Positions 55,133-63,217 of a DNA stretch of 64,000 nt are shown here, piece by piece. A program made the translations under genes and the position numbers. The number at the start of each line of letters is the position of its first letter. Position 1 is the stretch's first letter. This stretch comes from Planctomycetales bacterium (GTDB taxonomy: Bacteria > Planctomycetota > Planctomycetia > Pirellulales > Pirellulaceae): NCBI GenBank assembly GCA_020427005.1, contig JAGQOY010000009.1, positions 1 through 64,000 of the forward strand. The letters run 5' to 3'. The notes below the pieces were generated by a model. The model was not told the origin of the DNA. It ran no database searches and saw only the letters and a program-made list of their open reading frames with translations.

Positions 55133-56506
55133 ATGAAATCCAACTTGCCTTCCACACTGACTTTATCCGGCAGTCGCATAGAAGAGCAGAAGCAAGCTCC
55201 ACAGAGCCTTTTGCATAACCGCCGTGGGTTTTTGAGAGCCCTGAGTGCAGGTAGTATTGCAGTTGGGTATGGTTATCACTCTGGTTTCGCGATGGCACAA
55301 TCGCGGTCTGTCGCCGAAAAACTGAACATTGCGTGTATCGGCACTGCAAATCGTGCAGCTGAGGACATTAAGGGAGTAGAGCACGAGAACATCATCGCGC
55401 TATGCGACGTAGACAGCAACAACCTTCAACGACAAGCGGCAAATTTCCCCGGGGTGAAAACCTATGCCGATTATCGAGAAATGCTTGATCGCGAGGGTGA
55501 CCGGATAGATGCGGTAGTGGTTGGTACTACCGATCATCACCACGCACCAGCAACCATTCGTGCCATCCGCGCGGGCAAACATGTTTACTGTGAAAAACCC
55601 TTGACACATACGGTGGAAGAAGCACGGATCATCGCACTAGCCGCCAAAAAGCACGGAGTTGCCACCCAGTTAGGAACTCAGATTCATGCCGGCGATAACT
55701 ATCGCCGAGTTGTGGAGATTGTTCAATCGGGTGCCATTGGGGACGTTACCGACGTTCATGTTTGGGTAGGTAAGGGCTGGGGGCTTGACGACCGGCCCTT
55801 AGAGCCTGCGGATGCACCAGAGCATCTCAATTGGGATTTGTGGTTGGGACCAGCACCAGTTCGACCGTTTTCCGTAGGTCGTTATCACCCTGCACAGTGG
55901 CGACGGTTTTGGAATTTCGGTCAAGGTACTCTAGGCGACATGGGATGTCATTTTATGGACCTTCCATTCTGGGCGCTCAATTTGCGTTATCCAACGGAGG
56001 TGTCGGCAGAAGGGCCCGAGGTACATCATGATCAAGCTCCCAATGGGATGATAGCCAGGTATAAATTCCCTGCACGGGGTTCCATGCCAGCGCTTAACCT
56101 GACATGGTATGATTCCGAACGAATACCCAAGGAAATCGAAGGTAATCGAGTTCCTGCCAACGGAGTTTTCTTCATTGGAACAGGCGGCATGATGTTTGCG
56201 GACTATACCAAATACCGTTTATTTCCAAATGACAAATTCTCGAATTTTGCCCCGCCGGCCAAGGTGATTCCCGATTCCATTGGTCATCACCGTGAGTGGC
56301 TCAAGGCTTGCCGAGATGGCTCTCCGACAACCTGTAATTTTGATTATTCGGGTGCCTTGACCGAAACTGTCCTTCTTGGAAATGTGGCTTACAGAAGCGG
56401 TCAAAAATTTCAGTGGGATGGTCCAAATTTGAAAGCCATCAACTGTCCCGAGGCGGAAAAGTATTTGCGAAAAGACTATCGTGCGGGCTGGGAAGTTACG
56501 GCCTAA
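55133..56506 (+). CDS. Tat-exported Gfo/Idh/MocA family oxidoreductase
   Basis: NAD(P)-dependent sugar or cyclitol dehydrogenase-like protein of 457 residues, exported folded. A twin-arginine signal (NRRGFLRALSAGSIAVGYGY, about 30-50) is followed by a Rossmann domain (LNIACIGTANRAAEDI, ALCDVDSNN) and the family motif GKHVYCEKPLTHTVEEARII, whose Lys is typically catalytic. The C-terminal half is the Gfo/Idh alpha/beta domain. AGGGAG lies seven nt before ATG 55133; the frame runs 15 codons upstream from a TTG. Planctomycetes carry many such proteins; the substrate is unknown. It stands beside a sulfatase gene on the other strand. Confidence 0.92.
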   Translation: MKSNLPSTLTLSGSRIEEQKQAPQSLLHNRRGFLRALSAGSIAVGYGYHSGFAMAQSRSVAEKLNIACIGTANRAAEDIKGVEHENIIALCDVDSNNLQRQAANFPGVKTYADYREMLDREGDRIDAVVVGTTDHHHAPATIRAIRAGKHVYCEKPLTHTVEEARIIALAAKKHGVATQLGTQIHAGDNYRRVVEIVQSGAIGDVTDVHVWVGKGWGLDDRPLEPADAPEHLNWDLWLGPAPVRPFSVGRYHPAQWRRFWNFGQGTLGDMGCHFMDLPFWALNLRYPTEVSAEGPEVHHDQAPNGMIARYKFPARGSMPALNLTWYDSERIPKEIEGNRVPANGVFFIGTGGMMFADYTKYRLFPNDKFSNFAPPAKVIPDSIGHHREWLKACRDGSPTTCNFDYSGALTETVLLGNVAYRSGQKFQWDGPNLKAINCPEAEKYLRKDYRAGWEVTA

Positions 56507-56592
56507 TGCATTAGAACCATAGTGCTCGTGCCCGTAGGTCGATTGTCATTGCTTTCGCTGACCGCGTTGTATTTCAGCCCTTCCGTTGATGG

Positions 56593-58080
56593 CTAGGGCG
56601 TTGAGGTCCTACCTTCCTTCACGGGCAGTTTGGCTTGTGGGTTGGCCTCTTCAAATAGCCGCGAGGTTAGCAGGCCCGATTTGGATGAGCCGCCATGCCA
56701 TAAGTCCCATTCAGGTGAAGAGTACCGGTTGAAAAATGCGACGAGCCTCTTTGCTAAAGCTACTTGAGTTTCCCGATGATCTGGTTCTGCGATCAGATTG
56801 TGAAGTTCGCCAGGATCATCGGGCAAGTAGAAAAGTTCATCAGGTTCCTGGTGAATTCGATCAATATACTTCCACTGACGAGTACGAATGGCTCGCACAT
56901 TTTCAAATTCAAAGTACATCACGTCGTCCCAATTCTCTGCCTGACCATTCATGAGGTCGGTCAAATCCCTGCCTGGCAAATTCGGGATGTTTGCCAATTG
57001 GTCTTCTAGACCTGCAAGTTTCAACAGGCTAGGAAATAGATCGTAGTTCGCAACGACGTTGTGGCAACGATAGCCTGATCGAACGGTACCCGGCTGCCAA
57101 ATAATCAAGGGAATCGAAAGCATTGGATCGTAAGCGGTGAGTGGACGGGTATGATCTCCCATTCCCCAAAAACCGCTATGCCCTCCAGCCAAGCCCTGGT
57201 CAGCTACAAATATGACGATCGTATTGTCATCCAAACCACTTGATCGAAGCTTTTCCATTACCGTGCCAACTCCGTCATCAATGGCACTGACTTCCGCCGC
57301 ATACTTGCGCATGGCTTGCAGATTGTTGATATTGTTGTGCTGGGATTTCAACCAAGGGTGAGGTGTAGCACGGGGGAACGAAGGCATCTCGGAGTTGGCT
57401 TCGTAGATATCCCGAAAGCGATTTCTGATAGGTTCATGCATTGCATTCGACAGCCCATACGGTCCGTTATAGGCCAGCAACAGGAAGAAGGGGTGAGTGC
57501 TGTTCTGATCGATGAAATCAACAGCGTGTTCCGTCCATAAATCGGTGAGATATCCAGGTTCCTTACGGATATCACCTGCCTCAATAATCTCCTGATCATA
57601 GAACCCAGGAGAATGTCCGTGAGGCTTGGTAATCCAGTAACTGAATCCTTCTTGAGGTTCCATATTTCCACCAAGATGCCATTTACCGCTAAGGCCGCAG
57701 GCGTAACCGGCGGCCTTGAAGATCTTGGGAAGGGTTGGGAATTCGGCGATCGTACAGTAAGCACCGGGGCCAACTTGTGCCCCACCGGCTCCCAAGTACC
57801 GATGCACACCGTGTTGGCTCGGCATCAAACCCGTGAGTAAGGTTGCGCGCGTGGGGGAGCAAACCGCATTGTTAGCGAAGGCTCTTTCAAAAAGAGTTCC
57901 CTCAGCCGCGAGACGGTCGATATTGGGGGTCAGAATTTCACGGCTGCCGTAACACCCGAGTGTCCAGGGCCCGTGATTGTCCGTCAATATGATGACTACA
58001 TTAGGAGGTGCCGATTGAAGCAGAGGACTAAATACGACAAATAACACACTACCAAGTAACCGGGAAGGCAAATCAAACAT
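56593..58080 (-). CDS. Secreted sulfatase with canonical CSPTR motif
   Basis: Arylsulfatase-type hydrolase of 495 residues acting outside the cytoplasm. A signal peptide (about 1-23) precedes PPNVVIILTDNHGPWTLGCY with metal-binding Asp34. The formylglycine motif is CSPTR at residue 74, in NAVCSPTRATLLTGLMPSQH, the standard Cys-type signature. Other conserved blocks are GYACGLSGKWHLGG and DNTIVIFVADQGLAGGHSGF. A strong ribosome binding site GGAGG sits six nt before the ATG. It lies convergent with the Gfo/Idh gene. Probable substrates are sulfated polysaccharides; an activating enzyme (FGE/anSME) is not present in the window. Confidence 0.94.
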   Translation of the reverse strand: MFDLPSRLLGSVLFVVFSPLLQSAPPNVVIILTDNHGPWTLGCYGSREILTPNIDRLAAEGTLFERAFANNAVCSPTRATLLTGLMPSQHGVHRYLGAGGAQVGPGAYCTIAEFPTLPKIFKAAGYACGLSGKWHLGGNMEPQEGFSYWITKPHGHSPGFYDQEIIEAGDIRKEPGYLTDLWTEHAVDFIDQNSTHPFFLLLAYNGPYGLSNAMHEPIRNRFRDIYEANSEMPSFPRATPHPWLKSQHNNINNLQAMRKYAAEVSAIDDGVGTVMEKLRSSGLDDNTIVIFVADQGLAGGHSGFWGMGDHTRPLTAYDPMLSIPLIIWQPGTVRSGYRCHNVVANYDLFPSLLKLAGLEDQLANIPNLPGRDLTDLMNGQAENWDDVMYFEFENVRAIRTRQWKYIDRIHQEPDELFYLPDDPGELHNLIAEPDHRETQVALAKRLVAFFNRYSSPEWDLWHGGSSKSGLLTSRLFEEANPQAKLPVKEGRTSTP

Positions 58081-58307
58081 CTCAACCTCCAGGGATCAAA
58101 GAGACACTTTTCAACGCCCGAGATCCGAACCTAGGTTTGCTATTCAATCTGGGGGTAAATGCAATGGAAAATAGCAACCAACCAACTGTTTTGCTTGGGG
58201 AGTATTTTGAACGAGGGGAGTGTCAATTTTGAATGCAGTGATACACTATTGTGTAGGCGGAAATTGGCGGGAGAAAACCATAATAACTCTTTTCATGCAA
58301 GACATTT

Positions 58308-59975
58308 ATGACGGTCTACGTTTTCGGGCACCGTAATCCTGATACCGATGCAATTTGTTCTGCGCTTGCATACGCCGATTTTCTACAACGTACGACCCGT
58401 CCCGACGCGGTAGCAGCCTGTTGCGGTGCACCAAATCAGCGCACCGAGTTTGCACTGCGTCGTGCGCGACTTGCGCCTCCCAAGATTGTAATGGATGTCC
58501 GACCCGAGGTGAGTGATGTTTGCCGCAGGGATCCCGTCGTTGCGTATGAGGATGATGTTTTTTCTGAGATCTATGATCGAATGAAAGTGCACAATATTGG
58601 TGCGGCTCCAGTTCTGGATAGGAATGGAAGATTCATCGGTTTAATCACCCTGTTGGACCTGCTGAACGTCATTTTTGAAGGTGATTCAGATCCTGTTCAG
58701 GCTAGAAAAGTAACGAGTTCCATCGACAAGATCTGTTCCGTAATTAACGGCCAAATGCAGCACCACGTTCCGAGCGATGAGAAGATTGATTTTCGCGTGA
58801 TGGTTGGAGCCATGAGTGCTGAGGGTTTTACGGAAAGACTGCACCAATTTCCGGCCGAGGAATTGTTGGTGGTCAGTGGCAACCGACCTACCATTCACTT
58901 GCCTGCCTTGGAGCACCGCGTTCGTGTGCTTGTAGTCACAGGAGGTTACGAACTATCGCCAGGGCTATTGCACTTAGCCAGAGCCCAAGGGGTCACTGTA
59001 ATCACCAGTAGCTTTGACACGGCAACTACCACCATGCGGATCAAGTCCGCGCGAAGAATTGATCACGCGATCCAGCGTGAATGCGTAACGTTGTCATCAA
59101 AGATGCCGGTAGAGGATGCTCGCAAATTAGTAGCTCGTTCTCGCCAGAAACTCTTTCCCGTGCTTGATGACAAAGGGCGGTTGTTCGGTGTTTTGTCCAA
59201 ATCAGACTTAGTAAACCCTCCTAAGACGCAACTTGTGCTGGTTGACCATAACGAACTCACGCAGGCAGTTCTGGGGGCGGAAGAATCAGAGATCGTGGAG
59301 GTACTGGACCATCATCGGTTAGGGGGTAGTTTGCGTTCGGACCAACCGATTCGGTTTATCAATGAACCGGTAGGTTCAACCTGTACAATTGTAGCTCGGC
59401 AATTCCGTGCCGCGGGCATTTCACCAACGCCGGGTATCGCTCTTTCAATGGCCTCCGGAATCATTTCCGATACGTTGTATTTGCGGTCACCGACAACGAC
59501 CGATGTCGATAGGGAAACGCTGGCTTGGCTTGAAGGCCAATGTTCGGTCTCCTTAGAGCAATTCGCCAAAGAGTTTTTTGAGGTAGGTTCGGCTTTGCGT
59601 TCTCATCCGGCGCGACAGGTAGTCCGAGAAGATTGCAAGGAATTCGTAGACCGAGGCCACAGATTCTCGATATCGCAAATCGAAGAAATTGGATTCGAGC
59701 TGTTCTGGGAGCGTCGCGACGAATTGTTACAGGCGCTGGTTGGACTCAGGCAAGAACGGCAACTGGATTTTTCGGCCTTGTTGGTCACCGACATTATTAG
59801 TAACGGAAGCCTATTGTTAATTAGTGAAGAGCCTGAGTTTTGGGAGCAAATTAATTACCCGCGTCTCGACCGATGTTTGTACAAGCTGGACGACGTCGTA
59901 AGTAGGAAGAAGCAATTGCTACCACTAATTTCTCAATTGTTAGAAAATGCTACTGAAGCCGTTTATACTCACTAG
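58308..59975 (+). CDS. CBS-domain manganese-dependent inorganic pyrophosphatase (DHH family)
   Basis: Cytoplasmic family II pyrophosphatase of 555 residues that hydrolyses PPi and is likely controlled by adenine nucleotides. The N-terminus MTVYVFGHRNPDTDAICSAL holds metal ligands, and EVLDHHRLGG is the DHH motif. Between the two catalytic halves is a regulatory insert: a CBS domain (VAYEDDVFSEIYDRMKVHNI... GLITLLDLL), a DRTGG-like segment and a second CBS domain (TLSSKMPVEDARKLVARSRQ... GVLSKSDLV). The length fits CBS-PPases (about 540). It is 38 bp upstream of the TSUP gene in the same direction and could be the first gene of that cluster. Confidence 0.94.
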   Translation: MTVYVFGHRNPDTDAICSALAYADFLQRTTRPDAVAACCGAPNQRTEFALRRARLAPPKIVMDVRPEVSDVCRRDPVVAYEDDVFSEIYDRMKVHNIGAAPVLDRNGRFIGLITLLDLLNVIFEGDSDPVQARKVTSSIDKICSVINGQMQHHVPSDEKIDFRVMVGAMSAEGFTERLHQFPAEELLVVSGNRPTIHLPALEHRVRVLVVTGGYELSPGLLHLARAQGVTVITSSFDTATTTMRIKSARRIDHAIQRECVTLSSKMPVEDARKLVARSRQKLFPVLDDKGRLFGVLSKSDLVNPPKTQLVLVDHNELTQAVLGAEESEIVEVLDHHRLGGSLRSDQPIRFINEPVGSTCTIVARQFRAAGISPTPGIALSMASGIISDTLYLRSPTTTDVDRETLAWLEGQCSVSLEQFAKEFFEVGSALRSHPARQVVREDCKEFVDRGHRFSISQIEEIGFELFWERRDELLQALVGLRQERQLDFSALLVTDIISNGSLLLISEEPEFWEQINYPRLDRCLYKLDDVVSRKKQLLPLISQLLENATEAVYTH

Positions 59976-60013
59976 CTCTCAGAAAGTCGCGGTTTCTCGC
60001 AACCACTCGTATC

Positions 60014-61027
60014 GTGCCCCAAGCTAATCTCAATCGCTACTTGCCGTTTCTTATTTGGCTGGTGGCATTTTATGCGATTTGGTTTTGGCTGGTGGCAAGC
60101 GGATCCTATTGGCATCAGTTAGCCAGTCATTTTCCCATTGCACTCGCAATGTTGTTTGGTTCCTACATCGCTGGTTCGACTCCAATGGGTGGTGGTACCG
60201 TCGGCTTTCCCGTACTGGTATTGGTTTTTGATATGCCAAGCAGTCTTGGTCGAAACTTTGGCTTAGCCATCCAGTCGATTGGCATGGTTTCAGCCAGCGT
60301 ATTTATTCTTTGCAAACGCAGTCCGATTGAATGGAAGTTGCTGCGAGGTGCGCTTGTTGGGTCTTTGCTGGGCACTCCGTTTGGCGCCATTTGGATTGCA
60401 CCTCACATAAGTGATCTTGCAGTAAAACTAATATTTGCAGTTATTTGGGCCAGCTTTGGGCTTATGCACTTGGTCAAAATAAGTGAGATTGCGAGGTTTC
60501 AGGGCCTTAGTGCCAGTTGGCAAAGCTGGGACTTACCCATTGGTTTTTCCATTGGAGTGCTTGGAGGTATCGTAGCCTCCATTACGGGTGTAGGCATCGA
60601 CATGATTATTTATGTCGTTTTAGTGATGCTGTATCGTGCTGATCTAAAAATTGCGATTCCTACGTCCGTAATTCTGATGGCATTTACATCGATAGTTGGT
60701 ATTACGACGAATCTGCTACTGGCTCATTTCTGGCCGGTGCAGTATCAAGTAGATTTGGAAGTATTCTACAGTTGGTTGGCTGCTTCACCCGTGGTAGCGA
60801 TCGGAGCACCATTTGGTGCCTTTGTTGTTAGTCTCATTCCGCGTGCACCAACAATGATTATTGTTTCACTACTTTGTCTCGTGCAATATGTTTGGACAGT
60901 GGTTCACGAACAAGTCTCAGGCACATCACTCGTCGTGTCTTTGTTGGGCATCGCGTTCATGAACTGGGCTTTCATTATTCTCTATCGGCTGGGTAGCCAA
61001 TCTCAGTCAGGAGAATGCTCGCGATGA
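60014..61027 (+). CDS. TSUP family transporter (TauE/SafE-like)
   Basis: Inner-membrane anion exporter or permease of the sulfite exporter family, 337 residues with about eight to nine helices. The segment GSYIAGSTPMGGGTVGFPVL carries the family's Gly-rich motif, and the repeat GIVASITGVGIDMIIYVVL gives the second half's motif. Such proteins handle sulfite, sulfoacetate or similar anions; the substrate is unknown here. It starts with GTG at 60014. Its stop overlaps the ATG of the next gene (ATGA), a sign of translational coupling. It follows the pyrophosphatase by 38 bp. Confidence 0.88.
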   Translation: MPQANLNRYLPFLIWLVAFYAIWFWLVASGSYWHQLASHFPIALAMLFGSYIAGSTPMGGGTVGFPVLVLVFDMPSSLGRNFGLAIQSIGMVSASVFILCKRSPIEWKLLRGALVGSLLGTPFGAIWIAPHISDLAVKLIFAVIWASFGLMHLVKISEIARFQGLSASWQSWDLPIGFSIGVLGGIVASITGVGIDMIIYVVLVMLYRADLKIAIPTSVILMAFTSIVGITTNLLLAHFWPVQYQVDLEVFYSWLAASPVVAIGAPFGAFVVSLIPRAPTMIIVSLLCLVQYVWTVVHEQVSGTSLVVSLLGIAFMNWAFIILYRLGSQSQSGECSR

Positions 61028-61686
61028 TAAACGTAGCTCCGCACCCCTTACTTCGCGTGCATGTTTTTGAAACGGTATTCCCGCAACCCATGGAGTTCTG
61101 CGAAATCCCTGCCCACATTCAGGCCTCTATAAGTGGCGGGCAAGCCGGGCAAGTACCCGGGACTCCTCTTTTCTCTATTGATGACGATCATCGCAAATAC
61201 ATTCGAGATATGTTACGCGCTGGAGGGTTCAAGCCGTCCGGTCGCAGTAAACCGGCCTGCGAGTATTTGGAGCGAGCTGTTGCCGATGGCATATTGGCAA
61301 GTATAAATCTTGCCGTTGATATGTGTAATGTCGTCTCTCTGTTTAGCGGTTTTCCTATCAGTGTTGTTGACGCTGATCTGACGTGTGGGGAATTGTCAAT
61401 TCGGCAGGCGACAAGCGGTGAATCGTATGTATTCAATTCGGTTGGGCAAACAATTGAATTGTCCGGATTAGTTTGTTTGTACGACCAAATGGGTGCCTGC
61501 GCAAATGCTGTTAAGGATTGTCAGCGAACAAAAACAAATTCTGGGACTTTGCGCACTATCAGTGTTATTTGGAGTGCTCACGCACTTGAGGAAAAAAGCC
61601 GGCAAGCGGCAGATTGGTATGCATCGATGTTGGCTGACTTAGGATGCGAACTGAACTGGATAGAAGTCACCTACAATAACCCGTGA
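61024..61686 (+). CDS. B3/B4 domain protein (PheT-like editing fold)
   Basis: A 220-residue protein resembling the B3/B4 domain of phenylalanyl-tRNA synthetase beta, found as a stand-alone domain. The region FKPSGRSKPACEYLERA followed by LASINLAVDMCNVVSLFSGF and ISVVDADL matches this family. Stand-alone B3/B4 proteins are thought to act on mischarged aminoacyl-tRNA or small molecules, but activity here is inferred. The start at 61024 overlaps the TSUP stop by ATGA; an ATG at 61015 is less suitable. Its stop overlaps the next start (GTGA). Confidence 0.8.
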   Translation: MINVAPHPLLRVHVFETVFPQPMEFCEIPAHIQASISGGQAGQVPGTPLFSIDDDHRKYIRDMLRAGGFKPSGRSKPACEYLERAVADGILASINLAVDMCNVVSLFSGFPISVVDADLTCGELSIRQATSGESYVFNSVGQTIELSGLVCLYDQMGACANAVKDCQRTKTNSGTLRTISVIWSAHALEEKSRQAADWYASMLADLGCELNWIEVTYNNP

Positions 61687-62153
61687 CCAACGAAAGTGCT
61701 GTTATGAGTAAACCACAGCCCAAGCCCATTGATCCGATGGAACTGCGACAACTTGCCTTGGAAGTAATCCAAGTGGATCGCTTTCCATACTTAGCAACTA
61801 TGGACTTTGATCAAGCGCGTGTACGACCGGTGTCGCCAGTACATACCGACGGATTTACCGTATACGTGGCCAATTTACGAACTTACCACAAGACCGAGGA
61901 AATTGCTAAAAACCCTAAGGTTGAGTTGTGTTATCTAGATTCCGACCACAATCAGGTACGTATTACCGGTATTGCTCATGAGCTGGCCGATCTAGATCTT
62001 TTGAATCGAATCTGGGATGGCAACGCTCTCTTACGAAACTACCTTGGGTCAGTAGATAATCCAGCCTTAATCGTCTACCGTATCGAACCAGTCCGCGTAC
62101 GCTATATGAGAGAATGGGCGTTGGAGTACCATGAAGTTTCGCTGGAAGCGTAA
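61683..62153 (+). CDS. Pyridoxamine 5'-phosphate oxidase-like FMN-binding protein
   Basis: A 156-residue split-barrel protein of the PNPOx-like fold, which usually binds a flavin or F420. Typical features are FPYLATMDFDQARVRPVSPV, FTVYVANLRTYHKTEEIAKN and VELCYLDSDHNQVRITGIA. It starts at GTG 61683, overlapping the previous stop by GTGA; an ATG at 61704 is the alternative. True PdxH is longer, so this is probably a general stress or electron-transfer relative. It is the last gene of the TSUP-B3/B4 cluster; how the three cooperate is not clear. Confidence 0.85.
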   Translation: MTNESAVMSKPQPKPIDPMELRQLALEVIQVDRFPYLATMDFDQARVRPVSPVHTDGFTVYVANLRTYHKTEEIAKNPKVELCYLDSDHNQVRITGIAHELADLDLLNRIWDGNALLRNYLGSVDNPALIVYRIEPVRVRYMREWALEYHEVSLEA

Positions 62154-62470
62154 GGGGATGGATGCCTAGTGCGAGAGTTTCTGCGTACCTTTCCACGGAT
62201 GTGTTTGGTATTAGTGGTGCTTGTATCTATCTGTAGAGCGATAGAAGTTGTGGCTGCGGTTCCCGTGCTGATTGCCTTGGCAGGCAGGAGACTCCTATCC
62301 GCGACCACCTAGCCCAGTCCGAATTTCTTCAATCGCAAGCATTTTTGTCGCCGTGACAGATTTCTTTTCCTTGTTTCGTTGGAACAGAACAATAATTTAA
62401 GGTATTCTTCGAATAGATGGACTATTGGGTATTGGATGCATTTGAATAACAGCTTTAATCGAGTCCTCGC
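62154..62470. other. Intergenic region before the GIN-domain gene
   Basis: About 320 nt with no gene I can support. A 68-residue minus-strand frame (62102-62308) overlaps the end of the PNPOx-like gene and has no recognisable content. No clear terminator or promoter was found. Confidence 0.5.
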
Positions 62471-63187
62471 ATGAACAGGGTCCCCCCATACACTGGACGT
62501 ACTTTTTTCGCTGGTTCTCGCGGATTTAAGGTCTTACGGATTTGGGCACTCGGCATGATATTGCCATTCATGGCAACGATCGGGTGTGTAGTGACGCATG
62601 TTGGAATTCCAGGGTCCGGAGTCAGTCTTTCGGAGATTCGAGAATTAGAGGCCTTTGATAGTGTGAGTGTTTCGGGAGTCGCAACTGTAAACATCGAAAT
62701 TGGTGAACTAGCAAAATGCGAGGTCACAGCCGATGATAATCTTGTACCTTTGGTTGAAACAAAGGTCGTGGATGGAGAGTTGCAAATTGGCCTTAGCGAA
62801 TCTGTATCTATGAAGACTCCCATCGTAGTTGATCTTGTGCTTCCGAAGCTTCGCGGTATTAACATGAGTGGCGCAACAACGGGGCTTGTATCCGGTTTGT
62901 CTTCGGATTCATTGCAGGTAGATTTGAGTGGTGCCTCAGAATTGACAATTGCGACGGGAGCCTGTCAGCAAGTGAATGTTGATACATCTGGGGTGGCTGA
63001 GGCTCAGCTCAAAGACCTAGTGGTGAGCCATGCAAAAGTATCAACATCTGGCACATCTCGAGTTGAGGTTACGGCCAAAGAGTCCCTCATTGCGGATGCA
63101 TCGGGAGCAAGTGAAGTTGTATGCTACGGCAATCCAGCGCGCGTTGAAAAGGACACGAGCGGCGTAGCAGATATCGTACTCAATTGA
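62471..63187 (+). CDS. GIN-domain (DUF2807) lipoprotein
   Basis: A 238-residue envelope protein of the head-GIN/DUF2807 family, which forms a right-handed beta-helix of unknown function. The N-terminus holds a hydrophobic segment (about 25-40) ending in MATIGC, a lipobox-like site, so a lipid anchor at Cys39 is likely. From FDSVSVSGVATVNIEIG onward there are regular strand repeats with Ser-Gly turns (INMSGATTGLVSGLSS, VDLSGASELTIATGA, VDTSGVAEAQL, VSTSGTSRVEVTA). Convergent with the next gene, 30 bp apart. Confidence 0.85.
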   Translation: MNRVPPYTGRTFFAGSRGFKVLRIWALGMILPFMATIGCVVTHVGIPGSGVSLSEIRELEAFDSVSVSGVATVNIEIGELAKCEVTADDNLVPLVETKVVDGELQIGLSESVSMKTPIVVDLVLPKLRGINMSGATTGLVSGLSSDSLQVDLSGASELTIATGACQQVNVDTSGVAEAQLKDLVVSHAKVSTSGTSRVEVTAKESLIADASGASEVVCYGNPARVEKDTSGVADIVLN

Positions 63188-63217
63188 GCAAGCTGTGTTT
63201 GCAGTTCTTGGAATTTG

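Noticed and set aside
62102..62308. 68-residue minus-strand frame after the PNPOx-like gene
   Set aside because: Overlaps the coding end of a clear gene and is Thr/Arg-rich noise.
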